Shown here piece after piece: positions 8,222 through 20,312 of a stretch of 64,000 nt of DNA. A model generated the notes under the pieces. That model was not told the DNA's origin. It saw only the letters and a list, made by a program, of their open reading frames with translations, and made no database searches. The stretch covers positions 1,116,001 to 1,180,000 of the forward strand of contig NZ_JAFEJG010000004.1 in NCBI RefSeq assembly GCF_016888335.1, given 5' to 3'. A program made the translations under genes and the position numbers. This DNA is from Janibacter endophyticus (GTDB lineage: Bacteria > Actinomycetota > Actinomycetes > Actinomycetales > Dermatophilaceae). The stretch's first letter is position 1. Every line of letters begins with the position of its first letter.

Positions 8222-9369
8222 GCAGGACGCCCCTCGCCGGCCCAGGCGGCGGGGGCGCCGGCCCGCATCTCGTCGACGAGCGAGCGGGCCACCGAGACCA
8301 GGGTGCCCTCCTGCTGCGCGACGGCGAGCTGGCGCTGGTAGCTCGCGCCGTGCCGGACGATGAGCGCGACGTCGGAGAGCTCCTGCTCGCAGCCGAGCCG
8401 GCGCGCGACGGGCGTCAGCCGCTCGAGGAGGTCCATGAGGTCCTCGGTGACGAGGCGCTCGCGGTTGCGGTCGTCGCAGATGATGATCGCGTCCATGCCG
8501 TACCGGGCGGCCCGCCACTTGTTCTCCTGGACGTGCCAGGGCGGCAGGGTGCGCAGGGTGCCACCGTCGGTGAGGCGGTCGTCGAGCCACACGACGAGGC
8601 ACTGCACGAGGGCGGTGATCGCGGCGAGCTCACGCAGGGTGGGCACGCCGTCGCAGACCCGGACCTCGAGGGTGCCGAGGTGCGGCGCCGGTCGGATGTC
8701 CCAGCGGATCTCCTTGAGCTCGTCGATGACGCCGGTGACGAGCAGGTCGTCGACGTAGCGCTCGTACTCGGCCCAGGTCGAGAACTGGAAGGGCAGGCCG
8801 GCGGTCGGCAGCTGCTGGAACATCTGGGCCCGGTTGCTCGCGTACCCCGTCTCCTCACCGACCCAGAAGGGGGAGGAGGCCGAGAGGGCCTGGAGGTGGG
8901 GGGCGAAGGGGAGGAGACCGTCGAGGATCGGGAGGACCCGGGCGACGTCGGTGACGCCGACGTGGACGTGCACCCCGTAGATCACCATCTGACGGCCCCA
9001 CCAGCGGGTCCGGTCGATGAGGGTCGCGTAACGCTCGCCCTCGCTGACCTCCTGGGTCTGCCACTGGGCGAAGGGGTGGGTGCCCGCGCACAGGAGGTCG
9101 AGCCCGAGCGGGTCGGTGACCTCGCGCAACGCCTCGAGCGAGCGGCTGAGGTCGGCGGTGATCTCGGGGACGTCGCGGCAGACGCCGGTGACGATCTCGA
9201 CGGTGTTGCTCAGCAGCTCGCGGTGGAAGCGGGCGGAGATGTGCTTGGCCTCGAGGGCGGGCATGACGTCGTCGGCCCGGGGGACGAGGTCGAGGGTCTC
9301 GTGGTCGACGAGGGCCAGCTCCCACTCCACACCCAGCGTCGGGCCCGCCGAGGGATGGAAGACGATCAC
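8218..9369 (-). CDS. YbdK-type glutamate-cysteine ligase / carboxylate-amine ligase
   Basis: 383 residues of the GCS2 family. The N-terminal [14 protein letters not shown], the [16 protein letters not shown] block and YGVHVHVGV are the conserved nucleotide- and metal-binding segments; [14 protein letters not shown] follows. Members form weak gamma-glutamylcysteine ligases or ligate other amines; the substrate here is unknown. I chose GTG at 9369 because AGAGG lies 9 nt upstream and the protein starts right at the first conserved strand. It is co-transcribed with lepB. Confidence 0.85.
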   Translation of the reverse strand: MIVFHPSAGPTLGVEWELALVDHETLDLVPRADDVMPALEAKHISARFHRELLSNTVEIVTGVCRDVPEITADLSRSLEALREVTDPLGLDLLCAGTHPFAQWQTQEVSEGERYATLIDRTRWWGRQMVIYGVHVHVGVTDVARVLPILDGLLPFAPHLQALSASSPFWVGEETGYASNRAQMFQQLPTAGLPFQFSTWAEYERYVDDLLVTGVIDELKEIRWDIRPAPHLGTLEVRVCDGVPTLRELAAITALVQCLVVWLDDRLTDGGTLRTLPPWHVQENKWRAARYGMDAIIICDDRNRERLVTEDLMDLLERLTPVARRLGCEQELSDVALIVRHGASYQRQLAVAQQEGTLVSVARSLVDEMRAGAPAAWAGEGRPA

Positions 9370-9528
9370 GCGCTTGACCTCTCTGCCGCCCGACGTCCGT
9401 TGGTCGCGCCGGGTACCGGGGACCAGCCTAGGTCGCGGGTAGGGTGCCACGAGCGCCCGGTCCCGACCGTCTTTGCCCGTCGACCCCGGCCAGCGTCACA
9501 GACACCCCACGAGAGGTACCCACGACAG

Positions 9529-10878
9529 ATGGCACGACTCTTCGGCACCGACGGCGTCCGTGGTCTCGCGAACGGCGAGGTCATCACGGCCGAGTTCGCC
9601 CTGCGCCTGTCCCAGGCGGCGGCGCACGTCCTCACCGACGAGGCGAAGGGGGCGCGTCGTCGCCCGCTCGCCGTGGTGGGCCGCGACCCGCGGGCCTCTG
9701 GTGAGTTCCTCTCGGCGGCGGTCATCGCCGGGCTGGCCTCGGAGGGGGTCGACGTCTTCGACGTCGGCGTGCTCCCGACGCCGGCGGTGGCCTTCCTCAC
9801 CGCCGACACGCAGGCCGATTTCGGGGTCATGCTCTCGGCCTCGCACAACGCCATGCCGGACAACGGCATCAAGTTCTTCGCCCGGGGTGGGCACAAGCTC
9901 CCCGACGCCGTCGAGGACGCGATCCAGGACCGGATGAGCAGCTCTCCCCGGCTCCCCACGGGCGCCGGCGTCGGCCGGGTCACCGTCATGCAGGGAGCAC
10001 CGGCGCGCTACGTGCGCCACCTGCTCGCCGCGATGCCTCACGACCTCGAGGGGCTTAAGGTCGTCCTCGACTGCGCGCACGGCGCGGCGAGCGAGGTCTC
10101 GCCCGAGGTCTTCCGCCTCGCGGGTGCGCAGGTCTGGACGATCGGCAACACCCCGGACGGGCTGAACATCAACGACGGCTACGGCTCGACCCACCTCGAC
10201 CAGCTGCGGGAGGCCGTCGTCGCGCACGGCGCGGACCTCGGCATCGCCCACGACGGCGACGCCGACCGCTGTCTCGCCGTGGACGCCGAGGGCAACGTCG
10301 TCGACGGCGACCAGATCATGGCGATCCTCGCGCTGACGCTCAAGGACCGAGGGCAGCTGCGGCACGACACCCTCGTCGCCACGGTGATGAGCAACCTCGG
10401 GCTGATCAACGCGATGCGCGAGGCCGGGATCGAGGTCATCCAGACGAAGGTGGGCGACCGGTACGTGCTCGAGCGGATGCGCGGCGGCTCCTACTCGCTC
10501 GGCGGCGAGCAGTCCGGCCACGTCATCCTCCTCGAGCACGGCACGACCGGTGACGGCGTGCTCACGGGGCTGATGATCGCCTCGCGCCTCGCGGAGAACG
10601 GCAAGAGCCTCGCGGAGCTCGCGGCGGTCATGACCCGCCTGCCCCAGGTGCTCGTCAACGTCCCAGACGTCGACAAGGACCGCGTGGACCTCGACGAGGG
10701 GGTGCAGGAGGCCGTCCGCCAGGAGTCGGAGCGCCTCGGCGACACCGGCCGGGTCCTGCTCCGCAAGTCGGGCACCGAGCCCGTCGTGCGGGTCATGGTC
10801 GAGGCGGCCACCCAGGACGAGGCCGACGAGGTGGCGCAGCGGCTCGCGGGCGTCGTCCGGGAACGCCTCGCCCTCTGA
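9529..10878 (+). CDS. glmM: Phosphoglucosamine mutase
   Basis: 449 residues, normal length. It starts [20 protein letters not shown]; the phosphoserine loop is [18 protein letters not shown] (catalytic serine about 105), the magnesium loop [11 protein letters not shown], the sugar-binding loop GGEQSGH and the phosphate loop [12 protein letters not shown]. It converts glucosamine-6-phosphate to glucosamine-1-phosphate for UDP-GlcNAc and peptidoglycan synthesis. GAGAGG precedes the ATG. The ribosomal L13-S9 to glmM neighbourhood is a common actinobacterial arrangement. Downstream lies a cluster of palindromic repeats. Confidence 0.96.
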   Translation: MARLFGTDGVRGLANGEVITAEFALRLSQAAAHVLTDEAKGARRRPLAVVGRDPRASGEFLSAAVIAGLASEGVDVFDVGVLPTPAVAFLTADTQADFGVMLSASHNAMPDNGIKFFARGGHKLPDAVEDAIQDRMSSSPRLPTGAGVGRVTVMQGAPARYVRHLLAAMPHDLEGLKVVLDCAHGAASEVSPEVFRLAGAQVWTIGNTPDGLNINDGYGSTHLDQLREAVVAHGADLGIAHDGDADRCLAVDAEGNVVDGDQIMAILALTLKDRGQLRHDTLVATVMSNLGLINAMREAGIEVIQTKVGDRYVLERMRGGSYSLGGEQSGHVILLEHGTTGDGVLTGLMIASRLAENGKSLAELAAVMTRLPQVLVNVPDVDKDRVDLDEGVQEAVRQESERLGDTGRVLLRKSGTEPVVRVMVEAATQDEADEVAQRLAGVVRERLAL

Positions 10879-11003
10879 GCTCGCACGAGCCAAGGCTCGT
10901 GTCGCTCTGAGCTCGCACGAGCCAAAGCTCGTGTCGCCCCGAGCTCGCACGAGCCGGCTCGTGTCGCCCCGAGAGGTAGGAGCCTTGGCTCGTGCGAAGG
11001 GGG
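10877..11003. repeat. Cluster of four palindromic GCACGAGCC repeat units
   Basis: Immediately after glmM (overlapping its stop) are three direct copies of a unit GAGCTCGCACGAGCC...GGCTCGTGTCG (10877-10904, 10909-10936, 10941-10966), each a hairpin CACGAGCC/GGCTCGTG with a 0-2 nt loop; copy 2 has a base change in the loop flank and copy 3 lacks the loop. A fourth copy lies in inverted orientation (10975-11003), begins GGTAGGAGCC and ends in GCGAAGGGGG. That last 29-nt form recurs exactly at 41872 and 41916. It probably also terminates glmM and the convergent carbonic anhydrase operon. Confidence 0.85.
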
Positions 11004-11025
11004 GGGCTGGGCAGGCGGCCGTCTG

Positions 11026-11700
11026 TCAGGGGGCCGGGGTGTAGGGGGCCGGGGTGTAGGGGCCGAGGTCGCCCTCGACGCTGAGGATCGTGGCCTCGCC
11101 GTGGGCGAGCGCGTACTGGGCGCCGACGATCGCCAGGCTGCCCTGGGCGACCTTCTGCGCGACGAGCGCGGAGCGCTCGGCGAGCAGCCCGGCGGTCATC
11201 CGGACGTGCTCCTCCTCGACGGCCGAAGGGGTGAGCTCACCCCTTCGGGCCACAGCCATGACGCTCGGGGTGACCCGCTCGACGATGTCTCGGAGGAACC
11301 CACCGGGCACCTGACCGCTCTCGTGGGCCGCCAGGGCCGCCTTGATCGCGCCGCACGAGTCGTGCCCGAGCACGACGATCAGCGGGATCTCGAGCGGGCC
11401 GATGCCGAACTCGATCGAGCCGAGGACGCTCGGGTCGGTGACCTGGCCGGCGGTGCGGACGACGAAGAGGTCGCCGAGCCCCTGGTCGAAGATCAGCTCG
11501 GCGCCCACGCGCGAGTCGGCGCAGCCGAAGAAGACGGCGAAGGGCCGCTGCTTGAGGGCCACCCGGTTGCGGACGTGGATGTCCTGGTGCGGGTGGGCCG
11601 GCGCTCCGGCCATGAAACGGGCGTTGCCTGCGGCGAGCATCGCCCACGCCTCGGCCGGGGAGGACGGCATGGTCCCCGGCTGGGCGCGATGGCGCTGCAT
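11026..11700 (-). CDS. Beta-carbonic anhydrase (second of tandem pair)
   Basis: 224 residues. The zinc ligands are in the beta-class motifs CADSR and HDSC (VLGHDSCGAIKAALA), and the Asp-Arg dyad is intact, so the enzyme should hydrate CO2. The ATG at 11700 overlaps the TGA of the upstream paralogue by one base; an internal ATG at 11670 is the alternative. The C-terminus ends PYTPAPYTPAP because a 15-bp unit is tandemly duplicated at 11029-11058. A 24-nt palindrome with an inverted CGAAGGGG pair is embedded in frame (encoding GELTPS). Confidence 0.9.
   Translation of the reverse strand: MQRHRAQPGTMPSSPAEAWAMLAAGNARFMAGAPAHPHQDIHVRNRVALKQRPFAVFFGCADSRVGAELIFDQGLGDLFVVRTAGQVTDPSVLGSIEFGIGPLEIPLIVVLGHDSCGAIKAALAAHESGQVPGGFLRDIVERVTPSVMAVARRGELTPSAVEEEHVRMTAGLLAERSALVAQKVAQGSLAIVGAQYALAHGEATILSVEGDLGPYTPAPYTPAP
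11224..11247. repeat. 24-nt palindrome inside a carbonic anhydrase gene
   Basis: CGAAGGGGTGAG followed at once by its exact complement. It has the same design as the terminator hairpins elsewhere in the window but lies within an intact reading frame. Confidence 0.8.
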
Positions 11701-12206
11701 CAGCCGACCGGCTGGAGCAGCCCGGTGTCGACGTCGTAGACGAAGCCCGCGACCTGGGCCCGGTCGCCGATGAGCGGGTGCGAACGCACCGCGGCGAGGT
11801 CCTGACGAAGGGCGGCGACCTGGTCGGCGATGACGTGGAAGCCCTGCCACGACGCATCGACCCCCGCGGAGGCCCCGACGCGCTCGCGCAACGACTCCTC
11901 GGTGCTCGAGGTCATCGCGCAGCGCGTGTGGGGCGCGATGACGATGCGCCGGACGTTGAGGAGATGCACCCCGAGGACGAGCGCCTCGAGCGCGTTGGCG
12001 GTGACGCGGCCACCGGGGTTGCGGAAGATCTTCGCGTCACCGGGGTGCAGACCGAGCATGCCGAGCGGGTCGATCCGGCTGTCCATGCAGGTGACGATGG
12101 CGATGCCCGCGTGGGCGATGCCGTCGAAGCCGCTGAGGTCGAAGTCCTCGGCGAAGCGGGCATTGGCCTCGAGCAGGTCCTCGAAGCCCTGGGGGGCGGC
12201 AGTCAT
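11700..12206 (-). CDS. Beta-carbonic anhydrase (first of tandem pair)
   Basis: 168 residues, the short form of the beta class. Zinc motifs are TCMDSRIDP and APHTRCAM; NPGGRVTANALEALVLGV is the conserved strand and helix after the first ligand. It shares only the core with the downstream paralogue, so the two belong to different subclades rather than being a recent duplication. GGAGAGGAA precedes the ATG, and the stop overlaps the next start (TGATG), making an operon of two coupled carbonic anhydrases. Confidence 0.9.
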   Translation of the reverse strand: MTAAPQGFEDLLEANARFAEDFDLSGFDGIAHAGIAIVTCMDSRIDPLGMLGLHPGDAKIFRNPGGRVTANALEALVLGVHLLNVRRIVIAPHTRCAMTSSTEESLRERVGASAGVDASWQGFHVIADQVAALRQDLAAVRSHPLIGDRAQVAGFVYDVDTGLLQPVG

Positions 12207-12242
12207 GCGGTTCCTCTCCGTTGGGCGGGGTGGTGCGAGCGG

Positions 12243-13961
<1,719 letters not shown>

Positions 13962-14174
13962 GACGGCTCCTCGTGCGATCTCGGCGGGCAGGGCCCGTGG
14001 GCCACCCCGCGACGGCCCACGGCCAGCCTAGTGCGCCAGGGGAGGCGGACGGATTGGCCCCCCTGCTCCGGCCCCTTCGCCCCCGCCGACCTGTAGAACA
14101 GGGGAACGACACAGGCGTCGCTCGCACCCGCGAGGTTCACCGGCGCTCTGGGGTCACCGACGGGAGGACGCACC
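13962..14174 (+). promoter_or_regulatory. Divergent control region between fumA and lpqY
   Basis: 213 nt without a gene. A -10-like TAGAAC (14094-14099) overlaps a small inverted repeat CCTGT-AGA-ACAGG (14090-14102), a candidate operator for the sugar operon. One CCCCTTCG copy lies at 14072. Confidence 0.35.
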
Positions 14175-15488
14175 GTGACCGGACGGAGACGTGGTCGCAG
14201 GGGATTGGCCGCCGCCACCCTCGCCATGGCGAGCCTGGCGCTCGCGGCGTGCGGAGGCGCAGACGACACGAGCGGGTCGGGCAACCGGCTCACCTGGTAC
14301 ATCAACCCCGACTCGGGCGGTGCCGACCCGTCCAAGGAGGGTCAGGCCGGGCTGGCCAAGAAGTGCAGCGACGCCTCTGACGGGCGCTACTCCATCACCG
14401 TCCAGCTCCTCCCGAACGACGCGAGCGAGCAGCGTCAGCAGCTCTTGCGCCGTCTGGCCGCCGACGACGAGGGCGTCGACATCATGTCCATCGACCCCGT
14501 CTTCGTCGCCGAGTTCGCCGAGGCGAACTTCCTCGAGCCCGTCCCCGAGGACAAGGTCGAGACGTTCACCGGGGACAACGTCGACCCGATCGTCGAGTCC
14601 GCGATGTGGCAGGACCAGATGGTCGCGGCCCCCTTCTGGGCCAACACCCAGGTCCTCTGGTACCGCAAGTCGGTCGCGCAGGAGGCGGGCCTCGACATGG
14701 AGAAGCCGGTGACCTGGGAGCAGGTCATCGAGGCTGCGGAGAAGACTGGCACGACCGTCGGTGTCCAGGCCATGCGCTACGAGGGCTACATGGTGTGGAT
14801 CAACGCCCTCGTCGCCGGGGCGGGCGGCCAGGTCGTCGAGAACCCGGGGGCCGATGGCCCCGACCTGAAGTTCGGGCTCGACACCGATGCGGGCAGGGAG
14901 GCCGCGACGATCATCCGGAGCATCTCGGACAAGGGCCTCGCCGGACCGGCGATGGGATCCTCCGACGAGACCGTCGCCCTGGACCTCTTCCAGTCCGACA
15001 AGTCCGGCTTCCTCCTCAACTGGCCGTACGTCTACTCGGCACTCCAGGGCAACGAGGTCGACTGGCTCGACGACGTGGGCTGGACCCGCTACCCGCAGAC
15101 CGTCGAGGGTGAGGAGTCCCGGCCCCCGCTCGGCGGCATCGAGCTCGGCGTCAACCAGGCCTCGACGAAGAAGGACCTCGCCTGGGAGGCCATCGAGTGC
15201 ATCTCCTCCGAGGAGAACCAGAAGGCGTACATGCTCGGCTCGGGCAACCCGGCGGCGAACCGGAAGGTCTACGACGACCCCGAGATCAAGAAGGCCTTCC
15301 CCACCGCTGAGCTCATCGTGGAGTCCCTCGACGCCGGGGCGCCGCGGCCGCTCACCCAGTACTACGGCGACGTCAGCGCCGCGATCCAGCGTGAGTACAG
15401 CCCGCCGGGCAGCGTGGACGCCGAGACGACGCCGAAGAAGACGACGACCCTTCTCGTCGACGTGCTGAAGGGAGATGCGTTGCTGTGA
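14175..15488 (+). CDS. lpqY: Trehalose-type sugar-binding lipoprotein LpqY
   Basis: 437 residues. A basic N-terminus and hydrophobic stretch end in the lipobox LAAC (lipidated C26), then a Gly/Ser-rich linker. The mature part is a family 1 solute-binding protein (WYINPDSGGADPSKEGQAGL, later APFWANTQVLWYRKS). It hands sugar to the SugA/SugB permeases encoded next; the assignment to the trehalose-recycling LpqY-SugABC system rests on the close resemblance of the permeases to mycobacterial SugAB and on the gene order. The stop overlaps the sugA start by 4 nt. Confidence 0.85.
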   Translation: MTGRRRGRRGLAAATLAMASLALAACGGADDTSGSGNRLTWYINPDSGGADPSKEGQAGLAKKCSDASDGRYSITVQLLPNDASEQRQQLLRRLAADDEGVDIMSIDPVFVAEFAEANFLEPVPEDKVETFTGDNVDPIVESAMWQDQMVAAPFWANTQVLWYRKSVAQEAGLDMEKPVTWEQVIEAAEKTGTTVGVQAMRYEGYMVWINALVAGAGGQVVENPGADGPDLKFGLDTDAGREAATIIRSISDKGLAGPAMGSSDETVALDLFQSDKSGFLLNWPYVYSALQGNEVDWLDDVGWTRYPQTVEGEESRPPLGGIELGVNQASTKKDLAWEAIECISSEENQKAYMLGSGNPAANRKVYDDPEIKKAFPTAELIVESLDAGAPRPLTQYYGDVSAAIQREYSPPGSVDAETTPKKTTTLLVDVLKGDALL

Positions 15489-16429
15489 GTACCGATGTCG
15501 CACCCGAGACAAGGACGGACCGGCCGAAGAAGGCCCGGATGTCCGACCGGGCGAAGGGGGAGCAGCGGCTGGGCTGGAAGCTCGCGGCCCCTGCCTTCCT
15601 CATCATGCTGCTCGTCACCGCCTACCCGATCCTCCAGGCGGTCTGGAACAGCTTCTACTCCTACCGCCTCACCGACCCGGAGAACCGGGAGTTCGTCGGG
15701 CTGAACAACTACATCGTCTCCTTCACCGACCCGGTCTTCTGGGAGGCCATGGGCGCCACGGTGCTCATCACCCTCATCACCGTGACCGTCGAGCTCGTCA
15801 TCGGCTTCGTCATCGCGCTGGTGATGCACCGCATCGTCATCCCGCGGCGGACCCTGCGCACGGTGGTGCTCATCCCGTACTCGATCATCACCGTCGTCTC
15901 CGGCTTCGCCTGGCTCTTCGCCTTCCGGCCGGACACCGGCTTCATCAACCACTGGTTCCAGTGGCTGCCGGGGATCGACCCCAGCTACGACTGGTTCGGC
16001 AGCTTCTGGCCCTCGATCTTCGCCATCTCCGTCTCGGAGATCTGGAAGACGACCCCCTTCATCTCGCTGCTGCTCCTCGCCGGACTCGCGCAGGTCGACA
16101 GCTCGATGGAGGAGGCAGCGAAGGTGGACGGCGCGTCGTGGCGTCAGGTCCTCACGAAGGTGATCCTGCCGAACATGAAGCCGGCGATCATGGTCGCACT
16201 GCTCTTCCGCACGCTGGACGCGTTCCGCATCTTCGACAACATCTTCATCATGACCGGAGGGGCGAACAAGACGAACTCGCTCTCCGGTCTCATCTACCGG
16301 CAGACCATCGACCGGACCGAGATCGGTCTGGGGTCGGCGCTGTCGGTGATCCTCTTCCTCTGCGTGCTCGCCATCGCGGCGCTGTTCGTCAAGGGGTTCA
16401 AGGTCGACCTCGCTGCCGGAAGGAACTGA
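15485..16429 (+). CDS. sugA: Trehalose ABC transporter permease SugA
   Basis: 314 residues, six predicted membrane helices. The segments IALVMHR, EIWKTTPFISLLLLAGLAQ, the EAA loop (EEAAKVDGASWRQVLTKVILP) and ALLFRTLDAFRIFDNIF closely resemble mycobacterial SugA as I recall it. GTG start inside GTGA, coupled to lpqY. The N-terminus is a ~30-residue cytoplasmic stretch in which a GCGAAGGGGG copy encodes AKGE. Confidence 0.87.
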   Translation: MSTDVAPETRTDRPKKARMSDRAKGEQRLGWKLAAPAFLIMLLVTAYPILQAVWNSFYSYRLTDPENREFVGLNNYIVSFTDPVFWEAMGATVLITLITVTVELVIGFVIALVMHRIVIPRRTLRTVVLIPYSIITVVSGFAWLFAFRPDTGFINHWFQWLPGIDPSYDWFGSFWPSIFAISVSEIWKTTPFISLLLLAGLAQVDSSMEEAAKVDGASWRQVLTKVILPNMKPAIMVALLFRTLDAFRIFDNIFIMTGGANKTNSLSGLIYRQTIDRTEIGLGSALSVILFLCVLAIAALFVKGFKVDLAAGRN

Positions 16430-16432
16430 GCC

Positions 16433-17290
16433 ATGGCGAAGCAGTCAGCGAAGGGAACCGGTCTCTTCACCCTCCTCGCGGTCCCGATCATGCTCTGGAC
16501 GCTCGTCCCGCTCGTGTGGATGATCGGGCTCTCGCTCAAGAGCAGGGACGCGTTCGCGAGCACCGACGCCAACCTCTTCGGCAACTTCTGGCCGAAGGAC
16601 CCGACGATGGAGAACTACGAGCTGATCTTCAGCGGAGGCGCACGGGACCTCTTCCTGCCGGCCCTGCGCAACTCGCTCATCGTGGCGCTCCTGGCGACGC
16701 TCATCTCGGTGATCCTTGCGATGTTCTGCGCCTACGCGATCTCGCGGCTCGAGTTCAAGGGCAAGAAGCTCATCCTCACGACCGCGCTCGCCGTGAGCTT
16801 CTTCCCCGTCGTCGCGATGGTGACCCCGCTCTTCGACGTGTGGCGTCAGATCGGGCTCTTCGACACCATCCCCGGCCTGGTCATCCCGTACCTCGCGCTG
16901 ACCCTGCCGCTGTCGATCTGGACGATGTCGGCCTTCTTCCAGCAGATCCCCTGGGAGATGGAGCAGGCGGCCCAGGTCGACGGAGCGACGAGCTGGGAGG
17001 CCTTCCGCAAGGTCATCGTCCCGCTCGCGGCTCCTGGCGTCTTCACGACGGCGATCATCACCTTCTTCACGGCGTGGAACGACTTCGTCTTCGCCATCTC
17101 GCTCACCTCGGACAAGGCACGCACGGTCCCGGCCGCGCTCGCGTTCTTCACCGGCGCCTCGCAGTTCGAGGAGCCGACGGGCGCCATCATGGCGGCCGCC
17201 GTCGTCGTGACGATCCCCGTCGTCATCCTCGTGCTCATCTTCCAGCGACGCATCGTCGCCGGCCTGACCTCTGGTGCCGTCAAGGGCTGA
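16433..17290 (+). CDS. sugB: Trehalose ABC transporter permease SugB
   Basis: 285 residues, six helices, MalG-like. The EAA loop EQAAQVDGATSWEAFRKVIVPLA docks on the ATPase; TAWNDFVFAISLTSD is the conserved loop of the MalG type. It follows sugA after 3 nt and is followed by the ATPase gene after 32 nt, with AGAAAGAGAG as the ribosome binding region of the latter. Confidence 0.87.
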   Translation: MAKQSAKGTGLFTLLAVPIMLWTLVPLVWMIGLSLKSRDAFASTDANLFGNFWPKDPTMENYELIFSGGARDLFLPALRNSLIVALLATLISVILAMFCAYAISRLEFKGKKLILTTALAVSFFPVVAMVTPLFDVWRQIGLFDTIPGLVIPYLALTLPLSIWTMSAFFQQIPWEMEQAAQVDGATSWEAFRKVIVPLAAPGVFTTAIITFFTAWNDFVFAISLTSDKARTVPAALAFFTGASQFEEPTGAIMAAAVVVTIPVVILVLIFQRRIVAGLTSGAVKG

Positions 17291-17322
17291 GGCCCTGGCT
17301 ACGTAGAAAGAGAGAACACCCC

Positions 17323-18617
<1,295 letters not shown>

Positions 18618-18621
<4 letters not shown>

Positions 18622-18647
18622 CGCGCGGAGGGCGGTCGGGCTAGCGT
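18618..18647 (+). promoter_or_regulatory. Promoter of the beta-glucosidase gene
   Basis: CTGACG (18618-18623), 18-nt spacer, TAGCGT (18642-18647), then 6 nt to the ATG at 18654. The -35 overlaps the sugC stop codon. This gives the glucosidase its own leaderless transcript. Confidence 0.6.
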
Positions 18648-18653
18648 GCGCGT

Positions 18654-20096
18654 ATGACGTACGAGATCACCGACCCGGCCGCCCTCGCCGCCCGCTTCCC
18701 CGACGGTTTCCGCTGGGGGTCGGCGACGGCCGCCTACCAGGTCGAGGGGGCCGCGGACGAAGGGGGGAGGGGCCCCTCGATCTGGGACACCTTCAGCCGC
18801 ACGCCGGGCCGGGTGCTCAACGGCGACACCGGCGACGTCGCCTGCGACCACTACCACCGGTGGGAGTCCGACATCGCGCTGATGCGCGAGCTCGGTCTCG
18901 ACAGCTACCGACTCTCGCTCGCCTGGCCGCGGATCCAGCCCGACGGGTCGGGCGCGGTCAACCGCGAGGGCGTCGACTTCTACCGGCGGCTGCTCACCGG
19001 CCTGCGCGAGGCCGGGATCGAGCCTCTCGTGACGCTCTACCACTGGGACCTCCCGCAGCCGCTCGAGGACGCCGGGGGCTGGCCCTCGCGGGAGACGGCG
19101 CTGCGCTACGCCGACTACGCGGCGATCTGCGCCAGGGAGCTCGGTGACCTCATCGGCACCTGGACGACCTTCAACGAGCCGTGGTGCACGGCCTACCTCG
19201 GCTATGCCTCCGGCCACCATGCCCCGGGCCGCACCGAGCCGGCCGCCGCGCTCGCCGCGGTGCACCACCTCAACCTCGCCCATGGTCTCGGGGCCCGGGC
19301 GATCCGCGCCGAGCTCGGCGAGGACACACCGATCTCGGTGACCCTCAACGTCCACGCGGTACGCCCTTCGGACCCGGGCGACCCGGCCGACGTCGAGGCG
19401 ACCCGGCGGATCGACGGGCTCGGCAACCGGCTCTTCACCGGGCCCATGCTCGAGGGCGCCTACCCGCAGGACGTCCTCGAGGACACCGCGCCGATCACGG
19501 ACTGGTCGTTCGTGCTCGACGGGGACGTCGAGACCGCCCACGTCCGGCTCGACGCGCTGGGCATCAACTACTACACGCCGATGATCGCCCGGGCGCTCGC
19601 CCCCGGTGAGGTCGGCGGGTCCGGCGGCCACGGCGAGGGCGCCGCCTCGCCGTGGGTCGGCGTCGAGGGCGTCGGCTTCGACGAGCCGGAGGGCGAGTAC
19701 ACGCGGATGGGTTGGTACGTCGAGCCGGCCACGCTCACCGCGCTCATCGCCGACCTGTCGTCGCGGTATCCGGAGGTCCCGCTCGTCGTCACCGAGAACG
19801 GCGCGGCCTACGAGGACGTCGTGGTGGACGAAGGGGGAGAGCGTCGCGTCCACGATGTGGGCCGGACGGCCTACTACTCGGGGCACATCGGCGCGGTGGC
19901 CGACGCGATCGACGCCGGCGCCGACGTGCGCGGCTACTTCGCCTGGTCGCTGCTCGACAACTTCGAGTGGGCCTTCGGCTACGACCGGCGCTTCGGGATC
20001 GTCCACGTCGACTTCCCCACGCAGGAGCGGACCGTCAAGGACTCCGGTCGCTGGTACTCCGAGGTCGTGGGGGCCCACCGGGCGTCCCGTCCCTGA
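18654..20096 (+). CDS. Glycoside hydrolase family 1 beta-glucosidase
   Basis: 480 residues. The N-terminal signature [15 protein letters not shown], the acid/base E175 in TFNEPW and the nucleophile E381 in [11 protein letters not shown] are all intact, and the C-terminal [16 protein letters not shown] is typical. No signal peptide, so it acts in the cytoplasm on imported beta-glucosides or their relatives. Two CGAAGGGG copies encode Glu-Gly-Gly loops. It sits between two sugar importers, which suggests a shared carbohydrate regulon. Confidence 0.93.
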   Translation: MTYEITDPAALAARFPDGFRWGSATAAYQVEGAADEGGRGPSIWDTFSRTPGRVLNGDTGDVACDHYHRWESDIALMRELGLDSYRLSLAWPRIQPDGSGAVNREGVDFYRRLLTGLREAGIEPLVTLYHWDLPQPLEDAGGWPSRETALRYADYAAICARELGDLIGTWTTFNEPWCTAYLGYASGHHAPGRTEPAAALAAVHHLNLAHGLGARAIRAELGEDTPISVTLNVHAVRPSDPGDPADVEATRRIDGLGNRLFTGPMLEGAYPQDVLEDTAPITDWSFVLDGDVETAHVRLDALGINYYTPMIARALAPGEVGGSGGHGEGAASPWVGVEGVGFDEPEGEYTRMGWYVEPATLTALIADLSSRYPEVPLVVTENGAAYEDVVVDEGGERRVHDVGRTAYYSGHIGAVADAIDAGADVRGYFAWSLLDNFEWAFGYDRRFGIVHVDFPTQERTVKDSGRWYSEVVGAHRASRP

Positions 20097-20312
20097 CGCG
20101 ACGAGGTGACGTCTCACCCCTTCGTCCGGTCACGGGTGGGTTACCGGATCGTTACGCCGAATCTGTTGGTAATCGTGGCCACCGTCACGCCGAGGGGGTT
20201 CACTGGCGGAGCAGGTCTCGCGCACGAGTTGGCTCGTCCGTACGACCGCCCGGTCGTCAGGCCGGTGCGCCGCCGAGGTCCGGCGACGCTACGGATCAGA
20301 GCAAGGTGATCA
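20097..20312 (+). promoter_or_regulatory. Control region upstream of aglE
   Basis: 216 nt with no supported gene. A degraded hairpin at 20101-20125 (ACGAGGTGA facing TCACCCCTTCGT) probably terminates the glucosidase gene. Next comes the only AT-richer patch nearby (20139-20176), with TTACC and GGTAA as separated inverted arms and two GTTAC repeats. This is the likeliest promoter/operator area for aglEFG, but I cannot define boxes. Confidence 0.35.

Noticed and set aside
8350-9528. Long plus-strand reading frame upstream of and in frame with glmM
   Set aside because: It is the complement of the YbdK-type ligase gene; glmM has a clear family start and ribosome binding site at 9529.
10877-11003. 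CRISPR array
   Set aside because: Only three direct units with almost no spacers, palindromic design, and a fourth unit inverted; no cas genes.
15475-17322. Continuous frame running through sugA and sugB into sugC
   Set aside because: Out of frame with the permeases, whose sequences are conserved; SugC starts at its own ATG at 17323.
20106-20309. 67-codon plus-strand frame between the beta-glucosidase and aglE
   Set aside because: Covers the AT-richer control region, has atypical composition and no upstream signals.
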